Shown: one piece after another, positions 36,258 through 45,078 of the stretch | Position numbering within the stretch: the stretch's first letter is position 1 | Layout of the letters: each line of letters begins with the position of its first letter | DNA from: Erysipelotrichaceae bacterium | GTDB taxonomy: Bacteria; Bacillota_I; Bacilli_A; RFN20; CAG-449 | Length of the DNA: 64,000 bases | Reading direction: 5' to 3' | Assembly: GCA_015059095.1 (NCBI GenBank) | Contig: SVBA01000002.1 | Location: 62,001-126,000 of the forward strand | The notes under the pieces: model-generated | The model's database searches: none | Seen by the model: only the letters and a program-made list of their open reading frames with translations | What the model was told of the DNA's origin: nothing | Translations under genes and position numbers: made by a program

Positions 36258-37280
36258 ATGAAGTATATATCATTTGTAGTTCCATCATATAATTCAGAAC
36301 AATACTTAAATAAATGTATAGATTCTTTATTAATTGGAGGAGAAGATGTTGAGATTATAATTGTTAATGATGGGTCAAAAGATAGGACATTAGAAATAGC
36401 GTCTTCTTATGAAAAACAATATCCAAGTATAGTAAAAGTAATTGATAAAGAAAATGGTGGACATGGATCTGGGATTAATGCTGGATTAGAAGTGGCACAA
36501 GGAATTTATTATAAATGTGTTGATAGTGATGATTGGGTAGATAAAGAAGCATATCTTGAATTATTAAATACAGTAAAAAAGCATTATAAAGAAGATGAAT
36601 TACCAGATTTATATTTTTTAAACTATGTATATGAAAGATTAGATTTAAATTTATCTGTTCCAATGAAAGATAAATATATGCCTAAAAATAAGATATTTAC
36701 ATGGAAAGAAATGAAAAGATTTGGATTAACCGAGTATTTATTTTTACATCAAACAATGTATAAACTATCCATTATTAAAGAAGCAAAGATGAAATTACCA
36801 CATCATTGTTTTTATGTAGATAATATATTTGTATTTGTTCCTTTATACTATGTAAAAACTATGTATTATTGTGATGTGGATTTTTATAGATATTATGTAG
36901 GAAGACCTAATCAATCAGTCACATTAGAAAATGTAGCGAAGAATTATAAAATGAGTATAAGAGTAATGAATGAAATAACTAAAGCATACTCATTAGAAGA
37001 TTTAAAGAAATTACCAAGAAATCAATATAGATATTTAATACACGATATAATGGCGAAAGAATTTTTGACATTATTCCATGTTAATGCAATATCTACAAAA
37101 GAAAAAGATCAACATTTAAAAATGTATTGGAAACATTTTAAAAAGACTAATAAAAAGTTGTATTACAAAATTAAATATCGTACACCATATTTTGTAACAA
37201 ACTTAATGATACCTCCACTGAGAAGAAAAGCAGTATTATTTGGTTATAAACAAGTTTGTAAGAAAACTAATTGGAATTAA
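36258..37280 (+). CDS. Glycosyltransferase family 2
   Basis: The 340-residue protein has a GT-A fold at its N-terminus: VPSYNSEQYLNKCIDSLL, then IIIVNDGSKDRT, and the metal-binding DSDDW near residues 91-95. The C-terminal half is basic, without a clear membrane anchor. Family members add one sugar to a glycan acceptor. Position directly after glf suggests a galactofuranosyl or related transferase. It is the last gene of the island on the plus strand. Confidence 0.88.
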   Translation: MKYISFVVPSYNSEQYLNKCIDSLLIGGEDVEIIIVNDGSKDRTLEIASSYEKQYPSIVKVIDKENGGHGSGINAGLEVAQGIYYKCVDSDDWVDKEAYLELLNTVKKHYKEDELPDLYFLNYVYERLDLNLSVPMKDKYMPKNKIFTWKEMKRFGLTEYLFLHQTMYKLSIIKEAKMKLPHHCFYVDNIFVFVPLYYVKTMYYCDVDFYRYYVGRPNQSVTLENVAKNYKMSIRVMNEITKAYSLEDLKKLPRNQYRYLIHDIMAKEFLTLFHVNAISTKEKDQHLKMYWKHFKKTNKKLYYKIKYRTPYFVTNLMIPPLRRKAVLFGYKQVCKKTNWN

Positions 37281-37283
37281 GAA

Positions 37284-37316
37284 AAAAAGATAAGTTTTAA
37301 ACGAACTTATCTTTTT
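37284..37316. terminator. Bidirectional terminator between convergent genes
   Basis: AAAAAGATAAGTT and AACTTATCTTTTT form a 13-bp perfect stem around TTAAACG, with A and T tracts on the two sides. It can serve the glycosyltransferase gene on the plus strand and the ABC permease gene on the minus strand, whose stop lies inside it. Confidence 0.9.
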
Positions 37317-38041
37317 ATTATTTCAATATGTTTTACACATTTATTAATTAAAAGTATTACTAATAGAATAAAAGAACTAGTTAATAGAATTGAAATGATA
37401 TTGTTGATTAAACTATCTACAATTAATATTGAAAAAATATGGATTATAATTGAATAGATAATTATAGTTAGTAATATAGTAATAATTAGTGTTAATGTTG
37501 GTTTCTTATTTAAAGTAGGTAGTTTTGAAATAAATAGACATAATATAGTATTAAATAAAATAAATATACAAGTTATTATTGTTTTAATGATTTCTAATGT
37601 AGATAAAAGATTCTCACTAGTAAAATATTCAACAAAGAAAGAAGTATAGCTATAATGATTGTTTATAGAATCTATTAAATCAAAAATTCTAATAGGCAAA
37701 ATAAATGAAGTTAAAAGAATCAAACCTACGATAATAAAGCTTAATACCCTAATTAGAAGTAAAGAAGAAAGTTTAATTGGTAAAGTGTAAGTGAAATATC
37801 GTTCTTTAGATAAAAAAGGATTTGTAAAATTTCTAAATGAAAAAACAAAAAATAAAATAGAAAAAATAAATAATCCAATAATATATAAAGTGATAATAAA
37901 TATACCTATCCCTTTATCATCTCCTGGAATGAATTGAACATTAATAAATAAAATAGTAAATAATACAAAATTAATTATAGGAGATAGGATAAGTAAATAT
38001 TTATAATCTTTTAAATTGCTTTTTAAAAATAGTTTAAACAT
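37307..38041 (-). CDS. ABC-2-type membrane protein, putative exporter permease
   Basis: This 244-residue protein has six hydrophobic segments and no recognisable catalytic motif, as expected for the permease of a small ABC exporter. The start was placed at MFKLFLKSNLKDYK because GGGAGGTG lies 8 bases upstream; a longer in-frame reading begins at 38095 without such a site. The chosen ATG overlaps the end of the ATPase gene by 8 bases. The substrate is unknown. Confidence 0.7.
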   Translation of the reverse strand: MFKLFLKSNLKDYKYLLILSPIINFVLFTILFINVQFIPGDDKGIGIFIITLYIIGLFIFSILFFVFSFRNFTNPFLSKERYFTYTLPIKLSSLLLIRVLSFIIVGLILLTSFILPIRIFDLIDSINNHYSYTSFFVEYFTSENLLSTLEIIKTIITCIFILFNTILCLFISKLPTLNKKPTLTLIITILLTIIIYSIIIHIFSILIVDSLINNIISILLTSSFILLVILLINKCVKHIEIIKR

Positions 38042-38720
38042 TACTAAACACCTCCCAAGAAAAAGAGTCGACTGATTTCTTTTCATGAAGTTCATATTTA
38101 CTTATTGCTTTAGACAATTTTCCTTTTTCAAAAAATAAAAATAAAGACGCAAAGCTTTCACATACTTGACAAGATTCAGAAGTTAAAATTATTAAAGAAC
38201 GAGAAGAATGTTCTTTTATTATTTCAAGGATATCTAATAATTCTTGACCTTTTAACTTTAAAAATAAATCATCGATTAAGTAGATTTTTGCATTTCTACC
38301 TAGAGTCAATAAAAGTTGAACTAAATATTGATTTTTTAGTTTTAGACTACCTAATCTTTTGTTGATATTTATCGAGTTTTCTGCAAAAAACTTCATTGTT
38401 TTATCTAAATCAAAATCAAAAATTTCTTTATATAGATTTAATAAATCTTTAATTTTAAATTTCATATCAAACATTAAAGAACTTGGGCAATAAGAAACAA
38501 GAGATTTAGTATGTTCATCAATTAAATGCTCGTCTATAATAATATCGCCTTTAAAATTTGATTCGACTCCACTTAATAAATTTAGTAAAGTAGTTTTACC
38601 AGATTTCTTAGGTCCTACTACATTTACTATTTGGTTTAATGATAAGTCTAAATTTAGATTTCCAAACGTATGTTTTTTACTATACGATTTATAAACATTT
38701 TTAAATTGTACGCCGCTCAT
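38034..38720 (-). CDS. ABC transporter ATP-binding protein, degenerate
   Basis: The 228-residue protein has a Walker A motif GPKKSGKTT near residues 36-44. The rest of the ATPase is weakened. The LSGGQ signature is replaced by a segment around SLKLKNQ. Walker B reads IYLIDDLF with Asp in the usual Glu position, and the switch histidine is not evident. It pairs with the overlapping permease. ATP binding is plausible, but hydrolysis may be slow or absent. Confidence 0.75.
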   Translation of the reverse strand: MSGVQFKNVYKSYSKKHTFGNLNLDLSLNQIVNVVGPKKSGKTTLLNLLSGVESNFKGDIIIDEHLIDEHTKSLVSYCPSSLMFDMKFKIKDLLNLYKEIFDFDLDKTMKFFAENSININKRLGSLKLKNQYLVQLLLTLGRNAKIYLIDDLFLKLKGQELLDILEIIKEHSSRSLIILTSESCQVCESFASLFLFFEKGKLSKAISKYELHEKKSVDSFSWEVFSNV

Positions 38721-38809
38721 AATTTCACCTGTAATAGATTTTATATCATTATTGTTAAAATATCTTTATTTTTTTAAAAAAATGATAAATAAAAAACTAT
38801 TATTTATAT

Positions 38810-38838
38810 TTTAAAATTATAAATAATTTGTGTATAAT
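38810..38838 (+). promoter_or_regulatory. Likely promoter of the dCMP deaminase operon
   Basis: TATAAT at 38833-38838 has TTTAAA as a weak -35 with a 17-base spacer. It lies 25 bases before the deaminase start, in the divergent region shared with the minus-strand ABC genes. Confidence 0.45.
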
Positions 38839-38863
38839 TGATATAGTGTTAGGAGATGATGTT

Positions 38864-39349
38864 ATGGCAGGACAAAGAAAAGACTATATTTCTTGGGATG
38901 AATATTTTATGGGTGTCGCTTGTTTATCTTCAAAAAGAAGTAAAGATCCATCTACTCAAGTAGGAGCATGTGTTGCTTCTAAGAAAAATAAAGTATTAAC
39001 TATGGGATATAATGGTACACCAATTGGTGTTGATGATGAAAAGATGCCTTGGAGTAAAGTTGGTAGTCCTCTTGAAACAAAATATCTTTATGTCTGTCAT
39101 GCTGAATTAAATGCTATTTTAAATTCTCCTACTTCATTAGAAGATGGAAAAATTTATGTTACTTTATTCCCATGTAATGAATGTGCAAAGGCAATTATTC
39201 AATCTGGAATAAAAGAAGTAATTTATATAGAAGATAAGTATGCTAGCCAAGATTCATTTAAGGCAAGTAAAATAATGTTTGATATGGCAGGAGTTAAATA
39301 TCGTAAATACGAAGGTAAATTACCTAGTATTGATTTTATAGGAGAGTAG
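38864..39349 (+). CDS. dCMP deaminase family protein (ComEB-like)
   Basis: The 161-residue protein has the zinc-dependent cytidine/deoxycytidylate deaminase signature: HAELNAIL (ligand His and catalytic Glu) and PCNECAKAI (two ligand Cys). It would convert dCMP to dUMP for thymidylate synthesis. The ATG at 38864 with AGGAG 8 bases upstream is preferred over the in-frame TTG at 38828. It opens the operon that leads into the ECF transporter genes. Confidence 0.9.
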   Translation: MAGQRKDYISWDEYFMGVACLSSKRSKDPSTQVGACVASKKNKVLTMGYNGTPIGVDDEKMPWSKVGSPLETKYLYVCHAELNAILNSPTSLEDGKIYVTLFPCNECAKAIIQSGIKEVIYIEDKYASQDSFKASKIMFDMAGVKYRKYEGKLPSIDFIGE

Positions 39350-39351
39350 TT

Positions 39352-39603
39352 ATGGCAAATTGGAAAGAAAAAGCAGTTCAAAAAAGAAGAAATAGAAATA
39401 GAATCGTCACTTTAGTTATAGTTTATGTAATGATTCTTGGTTTATTAGCAGGTGTTACTTTCTCTCATTCTCATGATCATCATCATGGTGGTGTTTTAGA
39501 AGGTAATTTAATTCCAATTATTATTTTAGTAGTATTTACTATTTTATATTGGGTAATTTTCTTAATTTTAATTAGAAGAAGTAATCAAAGAGGCGATAAA
39601 TAG
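39352..39603 (+). CDS. Small two-helix membrane protein with a His-rich loop
   Basis: The 83-residue protein has a basic N-terminus, a helix at about residues 19-38, an outward loop with the metal-binding-like cluster HSHDHHHGG, and a second helix at about 52-75. The family is unknown to me. It starts 2 bases after the deaminase and ends directly before ecfA1. The loop could bind zinc, nickel or another metal, but nothing else here supports a metal-transport role. Confidence 0.65.
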   Translation: MANWKEKAVQKRRNRNRIVTLVIVYVMILGLLAGVTFSHSHDHHHGGVLEGNLIPIIILVVFTILYWVIFLILIRRSNQRGDK

Positions 39604-40416
39604 ATGAACGCATTATTAATTAAAGATCTAAAGTTTTCTTACGATAAGAAGAACACTATTTTTAGTGGGCTTTCTTTTAATGTTGAAGAAGGTGAATATG
39701 TATCTTTAATTGGTCATAATGGTTCAGGTAAATCGACTTTAGCAAAATTAATTATTGGTTTATTAGAGGCTAAAGAAGGCGTTATAGAAGTTTTTGGTGA
39801 AACACTAAACGAAGAAAATGTTTATTCTATTAGAAAGAATGTAGGTATTATCTTCCAAAATCCAGATAATCAATTTATTGGTTCTACAGTTGAAGATGAT
39901 ATTGCTTTTGGTTTAGAAAATCATTTAGTTCCTTCAAATAAAATGGATGAAATCATTTTAGAATATGCGGCTAAAGTTGGTATGGATGAATTTTTGAAAA
40001 ATGAACCAAGTAATCTTTCTGGTGGTCAAAAACAAAGAGTTGCAATCGCGGGTGTATTAGCAATGAAACCTCGATTAATCATTATGGATGAATCTACATC
40101 AATGTTAGATCCTAAAGGTAAAAAAGAAATTAGAGATTTAATTTTAAAATTAAGAAAGGAAAATCCTTCTTTAACTATTTTAAGTATTACTCATGATATT
40201 GAAGAAGCTTATCTTTCTAATCGAGTAATTGTTTTAAATAAAGGTGAAGTGATGTTTAATTCTTCACCAAAAGAAGTTTTTGAACATGAAGAAGAATTAT
40301 TAATGATGGATTTAGATATTCCTTTTGCACATAAATTAAAAAAAGAATTAGAAAGAAATGGTATTAAACTTTCTTCTAGTGATGAGAAAGAGATGGTGAA
40401 AGAATTATGTCAGTAG
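39604..40416 (+). CDS. ecfA1: ECF transporter ATPase EcfA1
   Basis: One of the two ATPases of the energy-coupling-factor module that powers vitamin and metal uptake with exchangeable S components. Walker A is GHNGSGKST, the Q-loop reads IIFQNPDNQF, the signature is LSGGQKQRV and Walker B is LIIMDEST. The length of 270 residues is normal. In many Firmicutes this gene directly follows rplQ; here it is 25 kb away. Confidence 0.93.
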   Translation: MNALLIKDLKFSYDKKNTIFSGLSFNVEEGEYVSLIGHNGSGKSTLAKLIIGLLEAKEGVIEVFGETLNEENVYSIRKNVGIIFQNPDNQFIGSTVEDDIAFGLENHLVPSNKMDEIILEYAAKVGMDEFLKNEPSNLSGGQKQRVAIAGVLAMKPRLIIMDESTSMLDPKGKKEIRDLILKLRKENPSLTILSITHDIEEAYLSNRVIVLNKGEVMFNSSPKEVFEHEEELLMMDLDIPFAHKLKKELERNGIKLSSSDEKEMVKELCQ

Positions 40417-41318
40417 TTTTTAAACACCTTAACTTTTTATATTCACCTAATTCTCCTTTACAAGTAGCAGCATTAAAAGACATTAACTTAACTATTAAGG
40501 ATAATTCTTTTACATGCATTATTGGTCATACTGGTAGTGGTAAATCTACTTTAGTACAACAAATTAATGCTTTACTACTTCCAAATTCTGGTGAAGTTAA
40601 TGTAAATGGAATTATTGTTACTAGTAAAGATAATCAAAAGAAATATAAAAAAGAACTAAAAAAAGAAAAGAAAAACACTAAAGAATTATTCGATATTAAA
40701 GAATTAAGAAAAGGTGTTGGGCTTGTTTTCCAATTTCCAGAATATCAATTATTTGAAGAAACAGTATTAAAAGATGTTACTTTTGGACCTAAGAATTTTT
40801 TCTATTCTGAAGAAGAAGCAATAAAGATGGCTAAAGAAGCTCTTGAATTAGTTGGTATTAGTGAAGATTTATATGAAAGAAATCCTTTCGAATTATCTGG
40901 AGGACAAAGAAGAAGAGTTGCAATTGCAGGTATTATTACTTTAAAACCAAAAATTTTAATTTTAGATGAACCTACTGCAGGTCTTGACCCTCAAGGTAGT
41001 CAAGAAATGATGGAATTGTTCTTAAAATTACATTCTTTAGGAACAACTATTATTATGGTTACTCATGATATGGATAATGTCATTAAGTATGGTACTGATG
41101 TAGTCATTTTAAGAAAAGGTGAAGTTATTAAAGAATGTAAACCTTATGAATTATTTTTAGATAAGGAAGTATTATCTTCTTTAAGTATTGAAGAACCAAA
41201 AGTTATTAGCTTTGCTAAAGAACTTAATGAAAATGGATATCATATTTCTTTAGAAAACGTTAAAGATGTAGAATCTTTAGTTAAAGAAATAACAAAGGAG
41301 AGTGATAAACATGAATAA
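40407..41318 (+). CDS. ecfA2: ECF transporter ATPase EcfA2
   Basis: The second ECF ATPase has Walker A GHTGSGKST, signature LSGGQRRRV, Walker B LILDEPTAGLDP and switch THDMD. A lysine-rich insertion of about 20 residues (near 80-98) precedes the Q-loop. It overlaps ecfA1 by 10 bases and ecfT by 8, in the standard order. Confidence 0.93.
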   Translation: MSVVFKHLNFLYSPNSPLQVAALKDINLTIKDNSFTCIIGHTGSGKSTLVQQINALLLPNSGEVNVNGIIVTSKDNQKKYKKELKKEKKNTKELFDIKELRKGVGLVFQFPEYQLFEETVLKDVTFGPKNFFYSEEEAIKMAKEALELVGISEDLYERNPFELSGGQRRRVAIAGIITLKPKILILDEPTAGLDPQGSQEMMELFLKLHSLGTTIIMVTHDMDNVIKYGTDVVILRKGEVIKECKPYELFLDKEVLSSLSIEEPKVISFAKELNENGYHISLENVKDVESLVKEITKESDKHE

Positions 41319-42174
41319 TATCACTCTTGGTAAATATGTCCCTTATAACTCATTTATTCATCGTTTAGATCCTCGTAGTAAATTATTATCGATGATTGTT
41401 TTAATGGTGTGTATCTTCTTTAAATTCGCTTCTGTAGCAATGAATTTCTTGATGTATGGAGTTTTATTTATTTTTATCTATATTATTATGAGAATCGCTC
41501 ATATTAAATTACGAATGTTATTTTCTCAACTTAAAGCAATGTGGGTAATGATCATAATTTTATTAATAATTAATATTTTAGTTAAAGGTGATCCAAGTAT
41601 GGGAACTATCGATGTATTTAATACAGGTTGGATTATCTATTATTCTGCGATTTATAATACTTTATATATCGTATTTAGATTAATTATTATGTTGGGATTA
41701 ACTTTAGTATTAACTGCGACTACTAAACCTTTAGAATTAACTAATGCATTAGAATGGTTTATGGCTCCTTTAAAAGTGATTCATTTCCCAGTTCATGAGA
41801 TTGCTATGACTATCTCTTTAGCATTAAGATTTATTCCTACATTATTAGAAGAAACTGATAGAATTATGAAGGCTCAAGCTTCTAGAGGTGTCGATTTCCA
41901 AAATGGTAAATTTTCTGAAAAGATTAGAGCGATTATTTCTTTAATTGTTCCTTTATTTATTTCTGCTCTTCAAAGAAGTGAAGAATTGGCAAATGCAATG
42001 GAAGCTAGAGGATATGATCCTAGTGCAAAAAGAACTAAGTACAGAGTAAGTAAATGGAAAGTTGGAGATACTATTTCTTCACTTGTTGTATTATTAATTT
42101 TAGGTGGATGTATTGCTTTAATGGTAACTAAATTAGATTTAGTTTCATTAATCATCTCTTTATTTATGAGGTAA
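41311..42174 (+). CDS. ecfT: ECF transporter transmembrane component EcfT
   Basis: EcfT is the membrane scaffold joining the two ATPases to the substrate-binding S component. The 287-residue protein shows the conserved start YNSFIHRLDPRSKLL, several membrane helices and the coupling motifs AQASRGVDF and AMEARGYDP near residues 190 and 228. The ATG has AAGGAG upstream, and an in-frame GTG at 41302 is rejected. No S component gene is present in the window. Confidence 0.93.
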   Translation: MNNITLGKYVPYNSFIHRLDPRSKLLSMIVLMVCIFFKFASVAMNFLMYGVLFIFIYIIMRIAHIKLRMLFSQLKAMWVMIIILLIINILVKGDPSMGTIDVFNTGWIIYYSAIYNTLYIVFRLIIMLGLTLVLTATTKPLELTNALEWFMAPLKVIHFPVHEIAMTISLALRFIPTLLEETDRIMKAQASRGVDFQNGKFSEKIRAIISLIVPLFISALQRSEELANAMEARGYDPSAKRTKYRVSKWKVGDTISSLVVLLILGGCIALMVTKLDLVSLIISLFMR

Positions 42175-42180
42175 TTGATT

Positions 42181-42936
42181 ATGAGAATAAAAGCTATTAT
42201 TTCATATAACGGAGCGTCTTATTATGGATTTCAAACTCAAAATAGAGATGATATGAATTCTATTCAAGATGAAATAGAAAAGGTCTTATCAAAAATATTT
42301 AATAGAAAAATTGATATTGCCGCTTCAGGTAGAACCGATAGAGGAGTTCATGCTTTAGGTCAAGTTATTCATTTTGATGTAGATGAAGAAAGTGTTGATT
42401 TATATAAATTAAGATATTCAATAAATTGTATGCTTCCTAAAGATATTTCTTTTAAAGAAATGAAAGTGGTTAATGATGAATTTCATTCTAGATTTTCGGC
42501 AAAATCTAAGACTTATAGATATATTATTAATACTAATGAAAGAAATGTTATTCTAGATAAACTTGTATATAATTTTTCTAGAAAATTAGATATTGATAAA
42601 ATAAAAGAAGGAATGAATTTATTTTTAGGAGAACATTCATTTATTAGTTTTTGTACTAATAATGAAGGTGATTATATTAGAAACATATATTCATTTACTT
42701 TAGAAGAAAAAGATGGTTACTTAATTTTCGAAATTGCTGGTAATGGATTTAGACGTTACATGGTTAGAATGATTATTGGTACTTTAATTGAAATAGGTTT
42801 AGGTAATGTTTCTTTAGAAGAAATTAAAGAAATCATAGAAACAAAAGAAAATAGAAGAGTTAGATATAAGGCTCCTAGTGAAGGATTATATCTAGTAAAT
42901 GTAAATTATGGAGGTGAGGAATATGATCAAAACTAA
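42181..42936 (+). CDS. truA: tRNA pseudouridine(38-40) synthase
   Basis: TruA makes pseudouridine at positions 38-40 of many tRNAs. The catalytic aspartate lies in SGRTDRGVHALGQV near residues 48-61. The late RRYMVRMIIGTLIEIG block is also conserved. The length of 251 residues is normal. The ATG at 42181 is preferred over an in-frame TTG at 42175. It keeps its usual place after ecfT but is now separated from rplM by four genes. Confidence 0.93.
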   Translation: MRIKAIISYNGASYYGFQTQNRDDMNSIQDEIEKVLSKIFNRKIDIAASGRTDRGVHALGQVIHFDVDEESVDLYKLRYSINCMLPKDISFKEMKVVNDEFHSRFSAKSKTYRYIINTNERNVILDKLVYNFSRKLDIDKIKEGMNLFLGEHSFISFCTNNEGDYIRNIYSFTLEEKDGYLIFEIAGNGFRRYMVRMIIGTLIEIGLGNVSLEEIKEIIETKENRRVRYKAPSEGLYLVNVNYGGEEYDQN

Positions 42937-43708
42937 TTATCATACACATACAATTCGTTGTGGACATGCAAGTGGTGAAGATGAGGAATTTATTTTAGAA
43001 GCGATTGCTCTTGGTTTCACTGAACTTGGTTTTACTGATCATATTATGCTTCCAGATCACCAACAAATTGGTATTAGAGGTGATTATTCTTTATTAGATG
43101 ATTATATTGATTCGTTAAATGCTTTAAAAGAAAAATATAAAGATAAGATTAAAATTTATATTGGATTTGAAGCAGAAGCAATGAAACATTATTTCCCTTA
43201 CTATAAACAATTATTAGCATCTAAAAGAATTGAATACTTAATTTTAGGTAATCATTGTGAGTTAGTACATGACCAATTAAAATGGTTCTTCTCTAATGTC
43301 ACTAGCAAAAAGGATATAAAAAGATATACTAAATCTTTAGTTAAGGGAATTAAAACAGGTTTATTTAAATTTGTTGCACATCCTGATTACTATATGGGTT
43401 CTTACTTAAAATGGGATAAAACTGCAATTAAGTGTGCTAAAAAGATTTGTAAAGCTGCTAAAAGAAAGAAAGTAGCACTCGAATATAACTTTGGTTCTAT
43501 TAGAAGTGGAAGAAAAATTTTAGGTGATGAATATCGTTTTTCATATCCTTATGATAATTTTTGGAAAATTGCCAAAAAATATAAATGTAAGATCGTTCTA
43601 GGTTTGGATTGTCATAGACCTCAAGACTTTACTCATCCTAATAATGATTTAGGATATCAAAAAGTTAAAGAATTAGATCTTCAACCTTTATTAAAATTGG
43701 ATATTTAA
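42923..43708 (+). CDS. PHP-domain phosphatase (histidinol-phosphatase HisK type)
   Basis: The protein begins MIKTNYHTHTIRCGHASGED, the first metal-binding motif of the PHP family, and continues with LGFTDH, a mid HPDYYMG and a late LGLDCHRPQDF. The length of 261 residues matches HisK-type histidinol-phosphatases. No other histidine biosynthesis gene is visible, so the substrate could differ. The start was chosen by GGAGGTGAGG upstream. It overlaps truA by 14 bases. Confidence 0.85.
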   Translation: MIKTNYHTHTIRCGHASGEDEEFILEAIALGFTELGFTDHIMLPDHQQIGIRGDYSLLDDYIDSLNALKEKYKDKIKIYIGFEAEAMKHYFPYYKQLLASKRIEYLILGNHCELVHDQLKWFFSNVTSKKDIKRYTKSLVKGIKTGLFKFVAHPDYYMGSYLKWDKTAIKCAKKICKAAKRKKVALEYNFGSIRSGRKILGDEYRFSYPYDNFWKIAKKYKCKIVLGLDCHRPQDFTHPNNDLGYQKVKELDLQPLLKLDI

Positions 43709-43711
43709 TTT

Positions 43712-45019
43712 ATGATCGATAAAACTACCTTTACTATATTAATTAACTTACTAAACATATTATTTATTTTGTATTTAATTTTTATAGAGAGGAAGAATTA
43801 TCGATCTTTAATTTTGTGGATTATTACTTTTATTTCTTTTCCTATTATTGGATGGATCATTTTTGTGATGCTTGGAAGAGGACCAAGATTAAAAAGAAAT
43901 TATATTAATTCAGAAATAAATGAAGTTACTTATTATAATGAAGTAAAATATTTTTCTAGTGGAGTAAGTTTGTTTAATTCATTAATTGAAGATATTAAAA
44001 AAGCGAAATCTTCAATTCATATTGAAAGTTATATATTTAGAGATGATGTATTTACTAAAGAATTGATTATTTTACTAAATAGTAAATTGAAAGAAGGAGT
44101 AAAAGTAAAAATAGTAATAGACCCTAATGGGAATATTTCAAACACTAAAAATCAGTTTGATGAATATAAGAAATTAGGTGGAGAAATATATTATTTTTAT
44201 AATGGTATATATAAGTTAATTAATTTTAATTATCGTAACCATAAAAAGATTATTGTAATAGATGGTAAAATAGGCTATTTGGGAGGGTTTAATATTGGAG
44301 ATGAGTATTTATCTCATCATCCAAGAATTACACCTTGGAGAGACTCACAAATGCGAATTAAAGGAGAAGAAGTATATTACTTACAAAAAGCTTTTTTAGA
44401 TGATTATTATTATGCTAAAGGAAAGTATAAACATTACGAAGATAATGATTTATTTAAATCAAAAGGCGAGGAAGAATGTATCCTCCAATTATTGAGTTTT
44501 TCGCCAAAAAGTGAGTATAAAACAATTAAAGAAGAATATATGAAACAAATATATACTGCTAGAAAAGAAATAATAATTCAAACACCATATTTTGTTCCAG
44601 ATATCGGCTTATTAAACGCTTTAAAAAGTGCTTTAGTTAATAAGATAAAAGTTAAGATTATGATACCTAAAGTATATGATCAAAAGATACCATATTGTGC
44701 TACTTTAGAATATGCAAAAGAGTTATTTCTTTTAGGAGCAGAAATTTATTTTTATAAAGGGTTTATACATGCCAAAACTTTGATAATAGATGAGGAATAT
44801 TTATCTTTAGGAAGTGTTAATTTTGATATTAGAAGTATGCATCATAATTTTGAAATTACGATGTTAGTTTATTCGAAAAATAAAGTAAAAGAGTATTTGG
44901 ATATTTATTACGAAGATGAAGAAAATAGTGATAGATTTGATGAAGTTTATGAAAGGAAGAATTTAAAAAGATATACTCTTGGAAGAAAAGTCTTTAAATT
45001 ACTATCTACATTAATGTAG
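43712..45019 (+). CDS. cls: Cardiolipin synthase (phospholipase D family)
   Basis: Two HKD motifs define the active site: NHKKIIVIDG in the first half and IHAKTLIIDEEYLSLGSVNFD in the second. Two N-terminal transmembrane helices (about residues 7-24 and 32-52) anchor it. The length of 435 residues is slightly short for the family. It would join two phosphatidylglycerol molecules into cardiolipin. The ATG lies 3 bases after the PHP gene and has no obvious ribosome-binding site. Confidence 0.9.
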   Translation: MIDKTTFTILINLLNILFILYLIFIERKNYRSLILWIITFISFPIIGWIIFVMLGRGPRLKRNYINSEINEVTYYNEVKYFSSGVSLFNSLIEDIKKAKSSIHIESYIFRDDVFTKELIILLNSKLKEGVKVKIVIDPNGNISNTKNQFDEYKKLGGEIYYFYNGIYKLINFNYRNHKKIIVIDGKIGYLGGFNIGDEYLSHHPRITPWRDSQMRIKGEEVYYLQKAFLDDYYYAKGKYKHYEDNDLFKSKGEEECILQLLSFSPKSEYKTIKEEYMKQIYTARKEIIIQTPYFVPDIGLLNALKSALVNKIKVKIMIPKVYDQKIPYCATLEYAKELFLLGAEIYFYKGFIHAKTLIIDEEYLSLGSVNFDIRSMHHNFEITMLVYSKNKVKEYLDIYYEDEENSDRFDEVYERKNLKRYTLGRKVFKLLSTLM

Positions 45020-45078
45020 AAAAGTGAAAATTGGTGTGTTATAATTTTAAGCGTCTTAAATAAAAGGAGAATCTTATT

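Noticed and set aside
42923-43708. A histidine biosynthesis operon
   Set aside because: Only the PHP phosphatase is present, and no other his gene is seen in the window.
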